This document shows, piece by piece, positions 1 through 13,429 of a stretch of DNA of 64,000 nt (position 1 is its first letter; each line of letters opens with the position of its first letter). Location: assembly GCA_026874595.1 (NCBI GenBank), contig CM049313.1:42746659-42810658 (forward strand). The letters are read 5' to 3'. The translations under genes were made by a program, and so were the position numbers. Under the pieces are notes generated by a model. That model did no database searches, was not told the DNA's origin, and saw only the letters and a list, made by a program, of their open reading frames with translations. The stretch is from Sipunculus nudus (lineage: Eukaryota > Annelida > Sipuncula > Golfingiida > Sipunculidae).

Positions 1-1930
1 TAAATAAATTATGATGATTAAATGGATTCATTTACTGTCATTTGTCAGTGGTAACTGCGGTTAATTGTATTGGTATTAAGCACGTTTTGTCATTGTACAG
101 AGGATATTCTTTGTGCAACTGCAAACATATGAGGGCGCACATATGTATTCACTGAGTATACTGGTTTGTTAATCAAGCAATTACTCTTTAATTATGAGGG
201 GGCGTGCTGGTGTATTATGTGTTATTTAAGTGGTGATCATTTTATTTTAAAATGTCTAAATTTTTTAATTTTTATACAGTAAAGTGTAATTTCTACCAGA
301 TTAAATTATATGTACCCCTGTAAGGACTGCGGACTGACGGCATCACCGTGTACGGTGTAACTATATCATGCTATCAAATTGAAATACTAACTGAATATTC
401 CTCTTTGTGCTGCAAATGTAATGTGAATTAAGAAATATCAGCTGTAGAACATCCTGAACGGATCTTATCATTTTCAAAGAGTCACACTAAAGAGCTTGGA
501 GAAATTTAATGGGGTTATGGTATTTTTGTTGTTTGTGGGGGAAGGGGTTCATGAGTATAACTGTATACTTTGTTGTGAATGTTAGTGTTAGGGAGTAACC
601 CACAATAAGGACCCCCTCATGGCGGAGGCATGCATCCACTGGGATGTTATGTTGATTGACGTACTTGTTCCATACATCAACAGTACATTTTTCATATTAT
701 TTTTTTTTAATAATTTATTCATGCACGATCCAGGAGAACCAAATGCCCTGGCCAGATCATGCAGTTATGGAATATTTTAAGTTAAATATTTAATATCTAT
801 TTTTAATTATATAAGTTTATCATAGCATTTTTATATTTGGGTGTAAGTTTTTTTATGAGGTTAAGTAATCTGTAGAGAATATAACTCCGGTAGGCCTAAC
901 AGGAGCATTTTTATAGTTGCAAAAGACTGGACCCGGTTAGCGTTGTTTTATGCAATGACGGCCATAATAACAACAGGGTGTGTTTTCGGATTTATTACAT
1001 TTTTATTCTTCATCAAATGTTTGTACATTAATACGGCAAAGAAAATACCTACCTACGATTATCGATCTTTAATATCAATAATGTGATATGTTTCCTTAAA
1101 CTGTTTTTTATTATTGATTTTCAATATTGATGATTTCAACAGAATACAAGAAATATTTGCAACTATAGGATAAATTTATACCGAACTGTTTACTTTTTCC
1201 ACCTGAATGACTTAAAGCCCAATGCAGCATTAAGCGTTTGACTAAACTGGCTTCATATGCACATATAATGTTATAAAATTAATAGACCACACAGGATCAC
1301 ATAAAAAGATAAATAAATAAAATAATAGTCACTAATATAAACACATTTACAAACATACAGAATAATCTTCTTTTGTAAATCACCATGTCTAACACTTTAT
1401 AGCCCTGCTTTGTATCATCCATCTGTTAATTAAATGTGGAGACGCACACTACTAGTGGTGAAAGAAAAAGGCCAACAGTATGTACCATGCAGCATATACC
1501 ATGATGTAAGTTTTAGGACTTGACCCGACGGGTAGTAATTAATGAACATATAAATATATAACAGTAAACAAGTTTTAGTTGCTACACAGATAACAGTATT
1601 AAATCTATTCCAAAGAATCCACATATTTTGTAATTACATACCCAAGATAATATTCTTTTTTGAGAAAATGAGGTTTACAAATTTAATTGGCATAGCGTTT
1701 AGGGTGCAGTAGAGACATTAACAGGTTTCTGGTTAAAATCGAATCACGTATCAGCAATGACTATAATTGCCACCTACAGTATAAATAACAATATCTTCAA
1801 ACATACGGTGCATTCAGTGAGTGAAAACATGAGCATTGTCTCTGTATATTCAGAACGCCTTCTTTCTGATAATTATGCAATGTTGAAGGAGTTCCATCCA
1901 TCTGGCCTGTTTCTGTAATAGTTCGTATTA
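1..1930. other. AT-rich stretch without a recognisable gene
   Basis: No open frame here has recognisable protein similarity or coding-like composition, and no RNA gene is apparent. A few short AT-rich low-complexity runs are present. Promoters or single small exons of a flanking gene cannot be excluded by eye. Confidence 0.5.
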
Positions 1931-1964
1931 AAAATGAATGTAAAGAATAATGTGAACAGTACAG

Positions 1965-3400
1965 GAATAAATTGAATTTCTTGGGCGTAGGAAGAGGGTA
2001 CCGCATTGGGCATCTGACTTTTAGCGACCATGTAAGCTTATGCGATGACGCAGCGTCGTCCGTCCGTCGTCGTCCATCGTCCTTTACCAATACTTTCTCA
2101 ATAAAGGCAGCAGCTACCATCACCAAATTTAATGTAAAAAATCAGTCATCTAAAAAACTATCGGATTTTCCTGATGTTTTGCCATCTGCATTTACTTCGA
2201 TTTTATAAGGAAAAAGCTAAATAAAAACTTATGAAATAATGTCCACTGAAAACGTCAAGCCAAGTTGTCCCATATTACAGAGAAATCCCAGGAACAATCT
2301 TTGTACGAAAAGTTTCAGCTCGGTGATGTTAAGCCGAGTTACGGGAAGCTGAATTTAGTCATTTGGCCAAAAAAAGCATACTAAAATTACAATCTCAGAA
2401 AAAGTTGGAGCTTTCACCAAATTTATGAAAATATTGATCACATGAGTCATACTTAATTGCGGTATTGCTGGCGCCACCTGCGTTGACCTTTTTTGTAGTG
2501 CTCGTCCGTCATCATTATATTTACCGACAATTTCTCAGGAAAATCAGAAGCTAGCAACCCCTAATTTCATGCAAAAGTCAGTCACATGTCAAATATTGTG
2601 GAATTGACCTTTCTGTGGCGCCACTTGCATCAACGTATATTTTACTGGGGAAAAGCTTTAAAAAACTTTGAAAATCATCTTCTCCGAAACCATTCAGCTA
2701 AATTGTTCAATATTTCTCAGAAATCATCCCAATGATGAGCTCACATGTTTGTTTAAATTGTTTTGGTTCGATGAATTATTACCAAGTTACATGAATTTGA
2801 ACTTAATCATGTGGCCAAGTAAGCATACGAACATAATCTCAGAAACAAAACTTGCATTGACAAGTTTTGAGCAAATGTTGGTCTAATGACTCATATTTGA
2901 AATTTAGGTTTTTGTGGCGCCACCTCACTGACCTGTTTTTATGGACAAAAACCTAGTAATTTTAGCCAGCCTTTTTCAGCTTAAAAATGTATTATGATGA
3001 AACTCACAAACTGATCGAATCCTTAAATTTTCACAAGGGCTGGGTTCTCTCAATCACACCAGAATAGACTTGGTTCATTGATTTCTGGAAGAGTCACAAA
3101 AAGCTGATCTTGTGGTCTTTCGGCCTTTAGTAAGCCTATTTCAAACTCAGGGCTGCAAAAGTCTTCTACTGCAAAACTGTTGTTACAACCTATGTTATAT
3201 TGCCCAAAAATATTTTGAGGAGGCCTTTGTTCATGTTTCCTGAAATGATTTTTGGCAGATTCATTGTCCCTTTAAACATGAAAGGACTTCATATTTTATT
3301 ATTCAAAACATTTGACTAAAAAAATCTTATGAATATGTCACCTTGAAAGAAAGTATTGAAGCAAAAGTCTTTCAGTATGTATACACAGATTTAGCAACAG
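1965..3400 (+). repeat. Dispersed repeat starting with a GTC-rich leader and carrying TGGCGCCACCT motifs
   Basis: The left part has a leader in which CGTC/GTCC recurs (about 2052-2085). It continues into sequence that closely parallels 39700-40330 in the same order: atcaccaaattt, the aaaaactatcggatttt type, and the ggaacaatct type. TGGCGCCACCT or a close variant occurs near 2468, 2619 and 2916, roughly one per 150-300 bp, so the body is built of degenerate related units. It looks like an old non-autonomous mobile element and has no coding capacity. Exact ends were not defined. Confidence 0.6.
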
Positions 3401-3960
3401 GCCAAGATTGTGTCTGTATCTTTAAATAGCTTGGTAGACTTCCAACTATTTCAAATTTGGCAACAGGCGAAAGGTCAGTCTGGATCTATTTATAGATTTG
3501 GCAGAATGTCGACTGTATCAGATTATGCAACAGATCAAGAGTTCACTCAGTGCAGCCGGTTACAGGTCAAGAGTTTACTCAGTGCAGTAGCTAATGCAAG
3601 TAATTTGTTCCGGTTAATTGGGGGGCAACTGCCTTTCTCACCTAAGCCTGGTCAGCCTTGTGCACCCGACTTAAGAGAAATTTCATGTATTGGCCTGATA
3701 TCTTGACCTGTCCATGCATCATTGATGTCATTCTCGTATACAAGACTGGTGTCACCGCCTTCAATGACTTTTGCACAGTGTATGTCCCTGCTTATTTCTC
3801 GGTAGATATTTGATATACAACCTGAAATTGTGCATTATACGTATCGGATAGCTTCCTTGTATACAAGACTGGTGGTGCCATTTACAATATTTTTGCACAG
3901 TGTATGTTCCTGCTTATTCTGAAATCTGAAGGGAATTGGTATATCAGCATAAAATAGGGC
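3400..3960 (+). repeat. Continuation of the dispersed repeat with short internal duplications
   Basis: Two direct copies of a unit beginning gtatacaagactggtg (at about 3736 and 3859) continue through ttttgcacagtgtatg, giving a period near 123 bp. A smaller duplication around 3537-3590 repeats caagagtt(c/t)actcagtgcag. The ggtggtgcca near 3873 is a variant of the GGTGGCGCCACC motif found in the other arrays of this window. Confidence 0.55.
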
Positions 3961-5084
3961 ATATCTATACATACATTTTTTTAACGTTCAGTACTTGCAT
4001 AGTACTTGAAAAGTAACGGTCAAGCATGTTATTATGGAAGCATTATACATGATATGATGTATATCCCATTGCACAGGTTTGCATTGGGCCTTTAGGCCTT
4101 GTTATCGAATATTGAGGATAATCTTTTCAGAAACTAAATATCTGCTCGTAAAATGTAAAATTGTGTAATGAAATTATCAGTCATATAAGCATCTAGATTC
4201 AATAATGATTTTTTCATCTGCAACAATTTATGCAAAGAAAGAGATCAATCCCGGGAACTAATTTTCTGAATTTTAATTTGGGCACTGATTCGTAGCAATA
4301 TGATTAGGAGGATACAAGATATCTTTATGTACCTGCGTCTGTTTCGCTCTTGTTACATCTGGTGCTGACATCTGGTAGAGATGTTCGACTCGACGAATAC
4401 TTAAATTGTTTACTGAAGGTGAATTAATCCTTTTAGTGAAATGATGTCAATTCCATGATTTTCTTTGTTTCTTAATTTGCAGAATATGTTTTTATGAAAG
4501 GGGGACTTGAATAAAATGTCCACATGGTAAGTTTAGAACAACTGTAAGACGAAGAACCTCCCTCTCTCTCTCTCTCTCTCTCTCTCCCTGTCTCTCTATG
4601 TGAGAGAGAAATAGAGGGAGACAGAGAAACTAAATCTATAACATAATATTTAGACGGTTTAAAATACTCCATCTGCAATTTATATTGCAGCAATGAATTA
4701 TATTTATGTTTTCTCTTCCAGGTCTTGCTGTGGAAGGAATAACACCACTATTTCATTTGCTGAACATAAAATAATGACACGTCATTAAGTTTATTCCCAT
4801 ATGAGCGAACCTGCAAAGTGGACCTCCGTGGAGTGTGCACCTGTATATATAGTGGGCAATTAAAGAGTTTCCCATTGTCCTGTTCTTTAGCATGTTTAGC
4901 TCATGCGAGTACCTCCGTAATCTAAGGTGTGGACACTTTTCCCCGCCAACGTGGGCACTTATCAATACCGTTTGTTGAAAGTTCCCCCTGTTTAACATTC
5001 TAATCCTAATTTATGAGATTGTTTTGACGCTTTTATAGACTGACTTATGACATGTTCATGGTTATGAGCTAGTATGATTATATA
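3960..5084. other. No gene seen; short (CT)n tract
   Basis: A (CT)n microsatellite lies at about 4558-4588. The open frames over it are low-complexity artefacts. Nothing else was recognised. Confidence 0.5.
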
Positions 5085-5370
5085 TTTAATACCTCCGCCA
5101 ACGTAGATGGCGGGCTTTGTGCGTGTGGGTGTGTGCCATATCTTCAAAAGCCCTGGACGGATTTCGATAAAACCCTGTATTAGGAAATACCATGGACGAG
5201 GGTTGAGAACACTCAATTTGGGACGAATCTGCAATGTTAATGTGCGGATCTCCATCCAGATCAATCCAAATTCGCCCCGTGTTGCATGCACCCTCATTTT
5301 GTTTTGTTTTTCTCGCACAAAATCCTCCAATACTTTGATCAATTTTTCCTTTCTCACACCATTTCATTAA
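5085..5370. repeat. Probable dispersed repeat beginning acctccgccaacg
   Basis: Three overlapping frames on both strands are open here, which suggests biased composition more than a gene. The leading acctccgccaacg followed by a short GT-rich stretch has the look of a dispersed repeat. A related fragment (acctccgt...ccgccaacg) lies just upstream at 4910-4952. Classification is uncertain. Confidence 0.35.
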
Positions 5371-5599
5371 AATATATTGAGAATGTTTTCAGATCTCCTT
5401 CACACAGTCACCTTATCTTTAACGTTCATGAGCATCAACGGCTTAAAAGTGACATGCGGTGATGTCATAATAACGATCAGCGGTCCTGACAAGCTGCTTG
5501 TTCCTGGCTGCTACGGTCTTGGTGTGTGTGTGGGGGGGGGGGGGGGTATTTAGATTGTGTGGCCCATTGCGTCAAGGTTTTTATAAAGCTGTGTTTACC

Positions 5600-5780
5600 G
5601 GGAGGGCGGTATGCGGTTAGCGGTATGCGAAAAAGATTTTTTTTTCTGTTTTTGCTGTAGTAATTTTATCATAAAGTGTTCACCGGGCACGAGGTATGCG
5701 GCATGAGAACCGCTAAAATGGAATTCTAGGGGGACAATTGGATCCGCATACCGCGCGCGTTATTGCACCCATGGGTTCCG
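5600..5780. repeat. GGTATGCGG-rich patch with inverted copies
   Basis: GCGGTATGCG-like words occur at about 5605-5630 and 5690-5702. Their reverse complement (CCGCATACCGC) occurs at about 5744-5754, so the stretch can fold back. It may be a relic of a small inverted-repeat element; no target duplication was identified. Confidence 0.35.
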
Positions 5781-5804
5781 GTTACCATCCCGTACCAAAG
5801 TTCA

Positions 5805-6060
5805 GCATATGCTGCTTTTGGAGCAGCTGCTGTATTTCTGCTGTATTTGTACTCATATCATGCTGACAAGTGGAGCAGCAATTAAGCAAATGTTACTTAC
5901 TGTCTGCTGCTAGAATCAGCAGTTTTAGAGCATATGCTATATAACTGCTGAATCTCAGTGTATTTACAGCAGATTTACTGAAAAAAAAGCTGTCCTGAAA
6001 GCCATCTTGGCAGATTAAGCAACTTATGCCGTTTCTCTGCTGCGTCAAGATGTAAAAATG
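5805..6060. other. Cluster of CAGC/GCTG words including E-box palindromes
   Basis: The perfect palindrome CAGCATATGCTG lies at about 5812-5823. A CAGCTG follows within 15 bp, and many further CAGCA, GCTGC and CTGCTG words follow over about 250 bp. It could be a degenerate trinucleotide-like repeat or a cluster of E-box-type sites; the sequence alone does not decide. Confidence 0.4.
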
Positions 6061-6751
6061 AGTCCAGTGTGGATTTCAGAGAGCATGTTTTAGCATACAC
6101 TCACCGGTGCTACTTTGAGATATTTCCCACAGCGATGATTAACGTTTTCTTAAGATTGGAGAGCGGATTTTGAGCGCATAGTGATTCAGTGCTGCATTGA
6201 GATGGCCGGTGCGATAAAATGAAATTCTTTAGCATGTTACCATGGACAGCAGATGTAGGAGATCTATACGCTGAAGGTATGTTGAAATAAACAATGTTAT
6301 AACGTAGCCCCGCTCCCCCTTCAAGTCACACCCACCACTTTTATTTTCTTATTTTAAAATTAATCATAACAGTACCAGTTATTTTGAGCGACACAGGGGC
6401 ACTCGCGATATCATTTACTGAATAAGAAATGAGAGAAATGAGAAAAATTGTCTCATAGTGTTAGGCATTCTTTGGCGGATTCAGGGATAATGAAATATTA
6501 GTTGGGGAATTAGCCTACACACAGAAACAAAATTCATTGTGATAATGAAAGTACGAAATGAGCCCATTAGCTGATTAGTACTTGTATCGCCTGGCCAGCC
6601 GGTTAAAAAACAATGTATTACACAAATTCATCCATGTGAGGCTTTGGATATAAAGGGCAGTTGACATCAAAGGGCGTGTTTTGAAACCTAATCAGCAGAA
6701 CAACGCCCGACTCCAGTTGACTGTGTCCTATAAACAATCAATCAGTAACGT

Positions 6752-6753
<2 letters not shown>

Positions 6754-6802
<49 letters not shown>
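6754..6802. repeat. (TA)n microsatellite
   Basis: About 24 uninterrupted AT dinucleotides. Confidence 0.97.
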
Positions 6803-6805
<3 letters not shown>

Positions 6806-7189
6806 CAAATAAATCATAATATCAAAATTGAGAACCCGTATTAAAAATACTAGTTTGTGTTATTAAATTAATTTTTAAAAATGCCCCTAGGTCTTCTATA
6901 TTTCAAGATATATGGTGGATAATATTTATGCACACTCGTGAGACAGTCCTGTAGACCCTTAAATGAGTCCTTTGTTGATTCAATTTGTTTTGTTCTTTAA
7001 CCTGGGTTTTCATTTACACCTAATTTTGCCAATATATATATTCATTTCTTGGTAAAGTTTTTTTGTGGATTCACTACATTATTTCATTTTATGATGGACT
7101 TTGGTTTATTTTCACCTCTTAGCAGTCATTAAAGTGTGATCAACTTGTGTATATAACACGGGAGAAGTAAAAGTATATCTTGTTCTAGA

Positions 7190-7730
7190 TTTAACATTGA
7201 TTGAGTTATGATCATTTGAATTTCTACTACCCCTTAAAATAGGTGACGAAATCTTCAGTTGTTGATATTGCACCAATATCTTTTGTTCAGGTGTTTTTAT
7301 TTTGAGTAATCCTTGAACATTTGTAATCGAAGACATTACATGCAGAGGAATAATGAGTCGTCAGTTTCTAGATGTTGGGCATGGGGAAAATCTCATGACC
7401 TTTTGACCCCTGATGGCCTTAATAATGACCTAATTTGCATATTTTATATATCATCTGATTGGGCTTGGTGAATGCAATAATTTTATGGGTATTTTGTTAT
7501 TCTGAGTTAAATGGTTATGGAGATTTGGTCATTCAACTACCCCTAATATCGGTAACGAAATCTTCAGTTGTTAAAGTGTGAAAAAAACAGCCCACTAGTG
7601 AGTCTCAGTTTATTAATTGTTAACATCCTTAAAATCAAAGTATAGGTATATAGCAATAAGAAAAAATAGGTTTAGCTAATTGGGGTGGGGGGAGAGTCAA
7701 GGTGGGTCCTTCCAGCCCACGGACTACTAT
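7190..7730 (+). repeat. Copy of a roughly 370-bp dispersed repeat, forward orientation
   Basis: Marker words include gagttatgatcatttgaatt, ctacccct, gacgaaatcttcagttgtt, and an end of the form ggtgggtcctt...cagcccacggactact. The same words in the same order occur at 29560-30260. In reverse complement they occur at 27375-28215. About one and a half units are present here. Confidence 0.65.
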
Positions 7731-9185
7731 GATATCTCTATGCAAAGTTTTTACTTTTACTGAAGGTTTATGCCTGATATACACATCTCAAATTGGCAAA
7801 TGAAAATTTCCTATTTTCTTTTACAGTCTTCTTTAGTTTTTTTTCCAGTGGTTATTAACAATATGTTATAAAAAAAATCCTGTATGAAATAATTTTAGCT
7901 CTTACAGATTTATCATATTGGAACAATTCACAAGTGAGCTTTGGGTCCTTGGACTCTTGTTTATATCGTTAACTGCAAATGGGGAGTAACTTCTTATAGA
8001 CTAGGCTAGCCCTTGCTGTTGGATGACACGGCTGTTGACCTTGCTCACCTAGAACATTTTTCTTTTCATTGTCAAGTCGAGGGAACTGGGGAGGGACCCC
8101 TTCCTCTCAATATTACTTGCATCATACTCATAATTTTAATTTATCATCAGTCACCCAGAGCTGATTCAAACGACAGACACTATACATCTTTATTAGTTCT
8201 CAAATCACAAAACCTGCACAAGTTCTTAATGATTTTCATTGTTTTCTTGTTGAAGAATGTGCAAAAGGCATTTTTTCAGATTAACTAATTATTCAACATA
8301 GACTAATATTTAAGTGAATTTAAGAAAGTTTCTGGAAGGTCGGGATATGGGTCGATCAAATTTAAGGGCCTTGTTGCGAAGGTATGCTCTCTGTATGTTT
8401 GGTATGTTATAATTCCGTATTTCTGGAATTTCTGTAAATAATAACTCATCGTATTTTGGTATTTTTTGTGGCAACCATGTTGCAATTTGTTTCCGCTAAA
8501 CTTCCATTTGTATCCACACAAAATTTAGCTTGGGTTTATTGTTTTTGACTTTCCATAACCCTCTAATGGATTATGGACTCTCAATGACTGATATTTGTTC
8601 ACGTTGTCATTGTACAGACAGAATGATATTCTAAGTTTATTGATAGTATTTAGATATATAATTCATTTTTACTGTCTCTTTACGGGTGAAACATGAATGA
8701 TTATAATATAATATAAACGAGTACTAGTATCTTACTAGCCTTATGCTAGGTTAGTACAGAAGTTGATGTGCCCTTCAGTATTCTTTATGTTTGTAACCAA
8801 AGTGGTCTCCTTGTAACAGTCGAGGGGTATAGCTATAAGCTCTGTAGGCTGGCTACAAGGGTTGGTGGCATGCGACTGAGCTGTCGTAATCCGTCCCTTA
8901 CCAATCTTTGTATTACCAAGGTTTAGCTTATTAGCATATCTGAAGCAGTTTTTCAGCAGAACATATGCATGTTGCCCTGTCGGTACATATGAAATCTCTC
9001 ATCATGCATTCTGCATGCCGTATTCCGCACATAAGGCAATAAGACATCTTAGCTTTATGCACGAATCCGAAATGCAAAATTGCTCGCCGCCGAAAATAAT
9101 CGCAACATTGCTATACAATCGTGTCAAACTGCCGATCAGTCCCATAAAATGACGTCACTACTACCACTCACTACTACCTATTGTA
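7731..9185. other. No gene or clear repeat seen
   Basis: AT-rich sequence. Open frames are short and unrelated to known families by eye. Confidence 0.45.
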
Positions 9186-9189
9186 GTTT

Positions 9190-9900
9190 AAGACCAATCT
9201 AAAAGCTAAAATATCGGCTCAAAGTGTTAAAGTATTTTATAGAACTGCTGTCTGGACACACGCGATACTATAATTTGAATTTTATATAAGGTGTTTAAAA
9301 TAAATTTCAGTACGTTCCTTTTTATCTTCGGCTCTCATTATCATAAAATTATACCATTATATGCTTTTCTTGTTCTTCATCTCGGCACTGTAATTTAAGG
9401 CACAAGGTAAATTTTAAGGATATCATCGTCGGTAAAAATAATGCAGCAACATTAAAAAATCGGCCGTATAAAATCTCATTGGAGCGTACATATGCGCACG
9501 CCAAGGCATCGACAATGCGTTACGACTATCCGGAAATTTTCGAATCGGTCTGTGGGCGATATTTTGCTGTTGCCGGATATAATCGTACGGCGGCACTTCC
9601 GAAAAACAAAGTCCCTACCATTAAGCACGGGCATCCTTTCCGGTTTTAAAAACCACTTTGTTGCCCCGAAATTAAAGTATCATCTGAAAGGGTAACAAAA
9701 ATAGTGTAAGATAGAGGACTGTTGTCTAGATACATGATAATATAATCCAAATCACTCATAAATTTCACAAGGTGTATGAAGTAAATTCCAAAACGTTCCT
9801 TTCTGCCTTCGTCTTTTGATTAATACGTTAGACCCAATACATCCCTTCATTTATTCATCTTGTCGGCACGGCATTTTTAAAATTAAAGCAAGTTATGCAA
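9190..9900. repeat. Two diverged direct copies of a roughly 480-bp segment
   Basis: The sequence from about 9215 (tattttatagaactgctgtc, ...aaggtgtttaaaataaattt, ...acgttcctttttatcttcg, ...cttcatctcggcac) reappears from about 9710 (gaggactgttgtc, ...aaggtgtatgaagtaaattc, ...acgttcctttctgccttcg, ...atcttgtcggcac). Between them, 9440-9690 is unusually CpG-rich for this window. Its 67-residue open frame has no recognised similarity. Confidence 0.55.
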
Positions 9901-10500
9901 GAAAGAAAAGAAAATACAGGAATTTTTTACTTATTCCAGAGCAATTAGAAAATACTTTTTGAAGAGCTGAATTTGACATTAATTATATGGTGGTGCATCA
10001 AGTGTTCATTTTATGAATACACCACAGAATCCACAGACCCGCTAAAAGGATTTACTCATACCTATACGTCTGACGTCACCTTAAGTTTAGCTTATCAACT
10101 TCTGTGGTGCCATTAGGCGGACCGTCGGCCCTGTCACTATAGAGGAACTGATTAAGATCTAAGAGAATAAACGTAGCCGAAGAGAGGGCCAATAAGTCCG
10201 TAATTTTCACGCCTAGTACCTCATCGGTTCACCCCTAGCATCTCATGCTGCAAGGGAAGCCACTGCGGACTTCGCATACGCCTATCATACCTACGCTCAC
10301 TGCACAAGATACAAACGGTCGATCGGCTGGCCCTAAATATCAAAGGAGCGTGAAGTTACCTTTCACTCTGCCCGACATACAGAGGTTATTCATTTGATAG
10401 CTCCGTGCCTCAAAAACTACCCGTAATTTAGAGTAGAGAGAGTTGCTCGCTATTACGAAAATAAAAATATGATAATAAATAATAAATCTTAGTGATTGGT
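9900..10500. other. No gene seen; locally higher GC
   Basis: Moderately CpG-containing unique-looking sequence. No domain-encoding frame was recognised. Confidence 0.4.
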
Positions 10501-10505
10501 CGTAA

Positions 10506-10509
<4 letters not shown>

Positions 10510-10543
<34 letters not shown>

Positions 10544-10647
10544 GGTAGAGTTACCCTCTGTTATAAAGTGCTGTATGGCCTACAGACTACTAGTCTTATG
10601 TTTATATATATATGTGTATATATGTGTGTGTATATATATACACACAC

Positions 10648-10685
<38 letters not shown>

Positions 10686-10690
10686 TTACA
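10510..10690. repeat. Compound (TA)n/(TG)n microsatellite
   Basis: A (TA)n run at 10510-10539 is followed by about 60 bp of non-repeat sequence. A mixed TA/TG/CA tract then runs from about 10603 to 10685. It forms the left border of the duplicated unit beginning near 10700. Confidence 0.9.
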
Positions 10691-10699
10691 TACAAACAC

Positions 10700-13375
10700 A
10701 AAGTAGGATGGCAATCATTGTTCAAGTTGCGCATCAAGAAAGGATAATGTTATGGTTATATTATGCATTGTGTTTGTTTATCTTGATCGCTGTTTCCAAG
10801 TTTGTATCAAAATTAAAAACACGTGATCCTTGTCACTTGATTTAGGCGTGCTATCTTTTCACTTCATCATGAAACACTCGGAACATCTGTTTGAGTCCTG
10901 GAAGTTAGATTACACATTAAGATACGGTGACAACTAGACTGTAAAAGCATTACGCAGATTAACAAATCTGAGCAGACAGTATTTTGACTTATTTTTTTTT
11001 TCTATTTACTTCCTATGGACTCAATAAAGCCACGTGACATAAGATGCTGAGTCACTGCCCGTGCTTCTTTAATCCGTGTTGTTTATCACCACTGCCACTG
11101 ATTCCTTGACTATTTTTTTCATTGCTCCTCCACACCACTTGCCACCCTCACTCCCTTATGTTTTCATATTCTGTTGGTTATATAAAAATGTTATCATAAT
11201 ATAATTGATACTTTATTTATGGTATATTTTGCGGAGGTCCTTGATCTCCACCAGAGATAATGTTCAACATTGACTTACATTTATGTAAGAATTAGACAAG
11301 GATGATTATGTAGCTTTTATCTATTAGAATACATCTTGTACATCATGCCATCACGGGCAATACATGTTTTATATTTCACATTCAAACCTGTACTTTGTAT
11401 CTTTTGTATAAGTGTTTAAACAATATAAAAAGTTTTAAACATACAACACAAACCATGGTGTTTCTGAATTTCACTTTAATACTTCTCTTATCCAGGTATT
11501 ATTTGCGATTTGGACTAATTTTATTTCATTTGTCATCAACGTCTTGTAATTATCTCTCATTTGTTAGTATTTGTTATATGTCTAAATGAAGAAATGTTCC
11601 TCTGTATCTTACGGCAGATGCATATAATTGCACGTCTATGTATTAGGTAATTAGTTAAGCCTGAGAGGATCATCCGAATAAAAGCAGGCTTGGTAAATAC
11701 TGGCAAATACGCTTAAGGTTGAAGCCGGCAGTAAATCACTAAAATCTCACTATTTGCTGGTAATCACCAGAAATTCCTGATAAATCCTAGAAGTTTGATG
11801 TCAGTGTATCTCAGTTGTAAATAAAGACATCATTGGTCTTGAGTATTTACGTTTGCTACTAAATGCATAAAATAAAACGTCATTCCGTGTGCAGATAGAC
11901 GTTACTCAGTCACAGCTCTTATCACTACAATTTTTGGCCAGATAGCCGTAATTTAATTACCTAATTTGCCGTGAGGTAGCAGTACCTCTAAGCGTTGCGA
12001 CACAGCCAGAGCAAGTTTCATGGCAAGTTTGAGGGCTCTGTTAGCTCTGTTAGCTTAAGTCTTAACCATTGCATCGACTGGACCTGTCTATTGTACATGT
12101 AAATTCATGAAATGTGGGTAATTCGAGCGTTTGACACAGGGCAGTCTCGGAGAGTATATCGGCCATTAATATTTTGTCTGAATATCCCTAAAACTGAATG
12201 TAAGTGCAAGCTGTTTAATGCATTTTTGTATTGTATTGACACAGCCCTCGATTCATGTATGTTTATTTATTCGATTAAAATCTAACCGTTATGTTATTAA
12301 CTGCACAGGGGATGTATTTTTAATCTATTAAAATACATCATATTTACCATGCCTTAACATGTTTTATATTACACGGTATGGCTTTTAATGTTGCCCTTTC
12401 AACACAATGACGCCTGTTGGTGTGTATCTCACCTTTAGGAAACGGCTAATAGCTCGAGAGAGGACAGTGGCATTCCTTGGTGTGAGAAGGAACTTAAAGT
12501 AAGTACAAAATATCTGATAAGTGATAAGATTCTCAGGAACGGCGATCGGGAAGGTGTGAAGTCTTTTCATGACTGGTGTGTATTGATGAATTTTAAATAA
12601 TCTCTCAACCAAGGATAACACTATGTAAGGTTCATGTGTAGATTATTTCATTAGCTTTTCTTTAACTAATTACTGTTGGGAAGAAGAACTTCATCACATT
12701 GCGCAGAATCACAAGAGCACGACTCCGCTGTTTAGGCTGTTTGTAGTTTGTGGGCGTCGCAATATGACGACCATACACACCGAAGCTGCCACAAATACTG
12801 TCACAGATGGCGTAGGTATAAATCCGATGTAGTGAGGAGTATTAGGTAGTCCATTCAAGTACGTTGGGTAAAATCTTGTTCAATGCAAATTACATGAACA
12901 TGGGTGTTTTTGGTAAGACCTCTACGGAGCATGCAATATTATTCAAGCATACGCATGTGAAAGGTAAACGGGTGTTTCCGTGAAATATAACACATTTTGA
13001 TTTTAAAGTTTGACAGTTGAGATAAGTAGACCCGGTCGTCCCATGGTGGCTAACTGGAAGAGAAACCTCTGGCGGATGGGTGTGACTTCATGCGTGATAA
13101 TAAATATCCTTTCGTCATCTCACAAAAAAAAAGAAAAAAGAAGAAAAGTGATTGTTTGATCGCAAATGATTTAATTTCAAACAGGGACGTATATTGAAAC
13201 CAGGATAAAGAATAAAACAACGATTTGAAGCACCTTCTTCTATCATGCATAACCTTTTTAATAACATATTTGTTGTGTTTACAACGTGAACATTATGTAA
13301 AATGGTAATATATGTTAAGAAAATAACTGGACACCTCATTAGGCTTATATTATTCTGCTACCATGCAATTCAACA

Positions 13376-13378
<3 letters not shown>
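10700..13378 (+). repeat. Duplicated unit, copy 1 (partner at 19332-22476)
   Basis: Collinear with 19332-22476 over most of its length. Shared landmarks in order are caagttgcgcat, ggcgtgctatctttt, cctggaagttagatt, tacctctaagcgttgcgaca, gtggcattccttggtgtgag, and gagaaac...cctctggcgga. Both copies are bounded by (TA)n on each side. The unit is itself composite: 12315-12370 echoes 11320-11375, so it contains two related subunits, the second lacking its 5' part. No intact reading frame is visible. Best described as a large non-autonomous repeat or ancient segmental duplication. Confidence 0.75.

Positions 13379-13426
<48 letters not shown>
13379..13426. repeat. (AT)n microsatellite
   Basis: An uninterrupted AT run forming the right border of duplicated unit copy 1. 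Confidence 0.97.

Positions 13427-13429
<3 letters not shown>

Larger units (their letters stand above)
5370..6750. other. No gene seen; poly-G tract and motif-dense patches
   Basis: A poly-G run is at about 5529-5546. Two motif-rich patches within this interval are listed separately (5600-5780 and 5805-6060). No coding signal was recognised. Confidence 0.5.

Noticed and set aside
5086-5370. Overlapping frames on both strands
   Set aside because: Three frames open at once suggests compositional bias in a dispersed repeat. No domain recognised.
12439-12498. Possible 60-bp micro-exon with acceptor and gtaagt-like donor, similar at about 21543-21602
   Set aside because: Two frames are open in both copies, so coding sense is not distinguished. 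The whole surrounding unit is conserved between copies, and no protein family is recognised.
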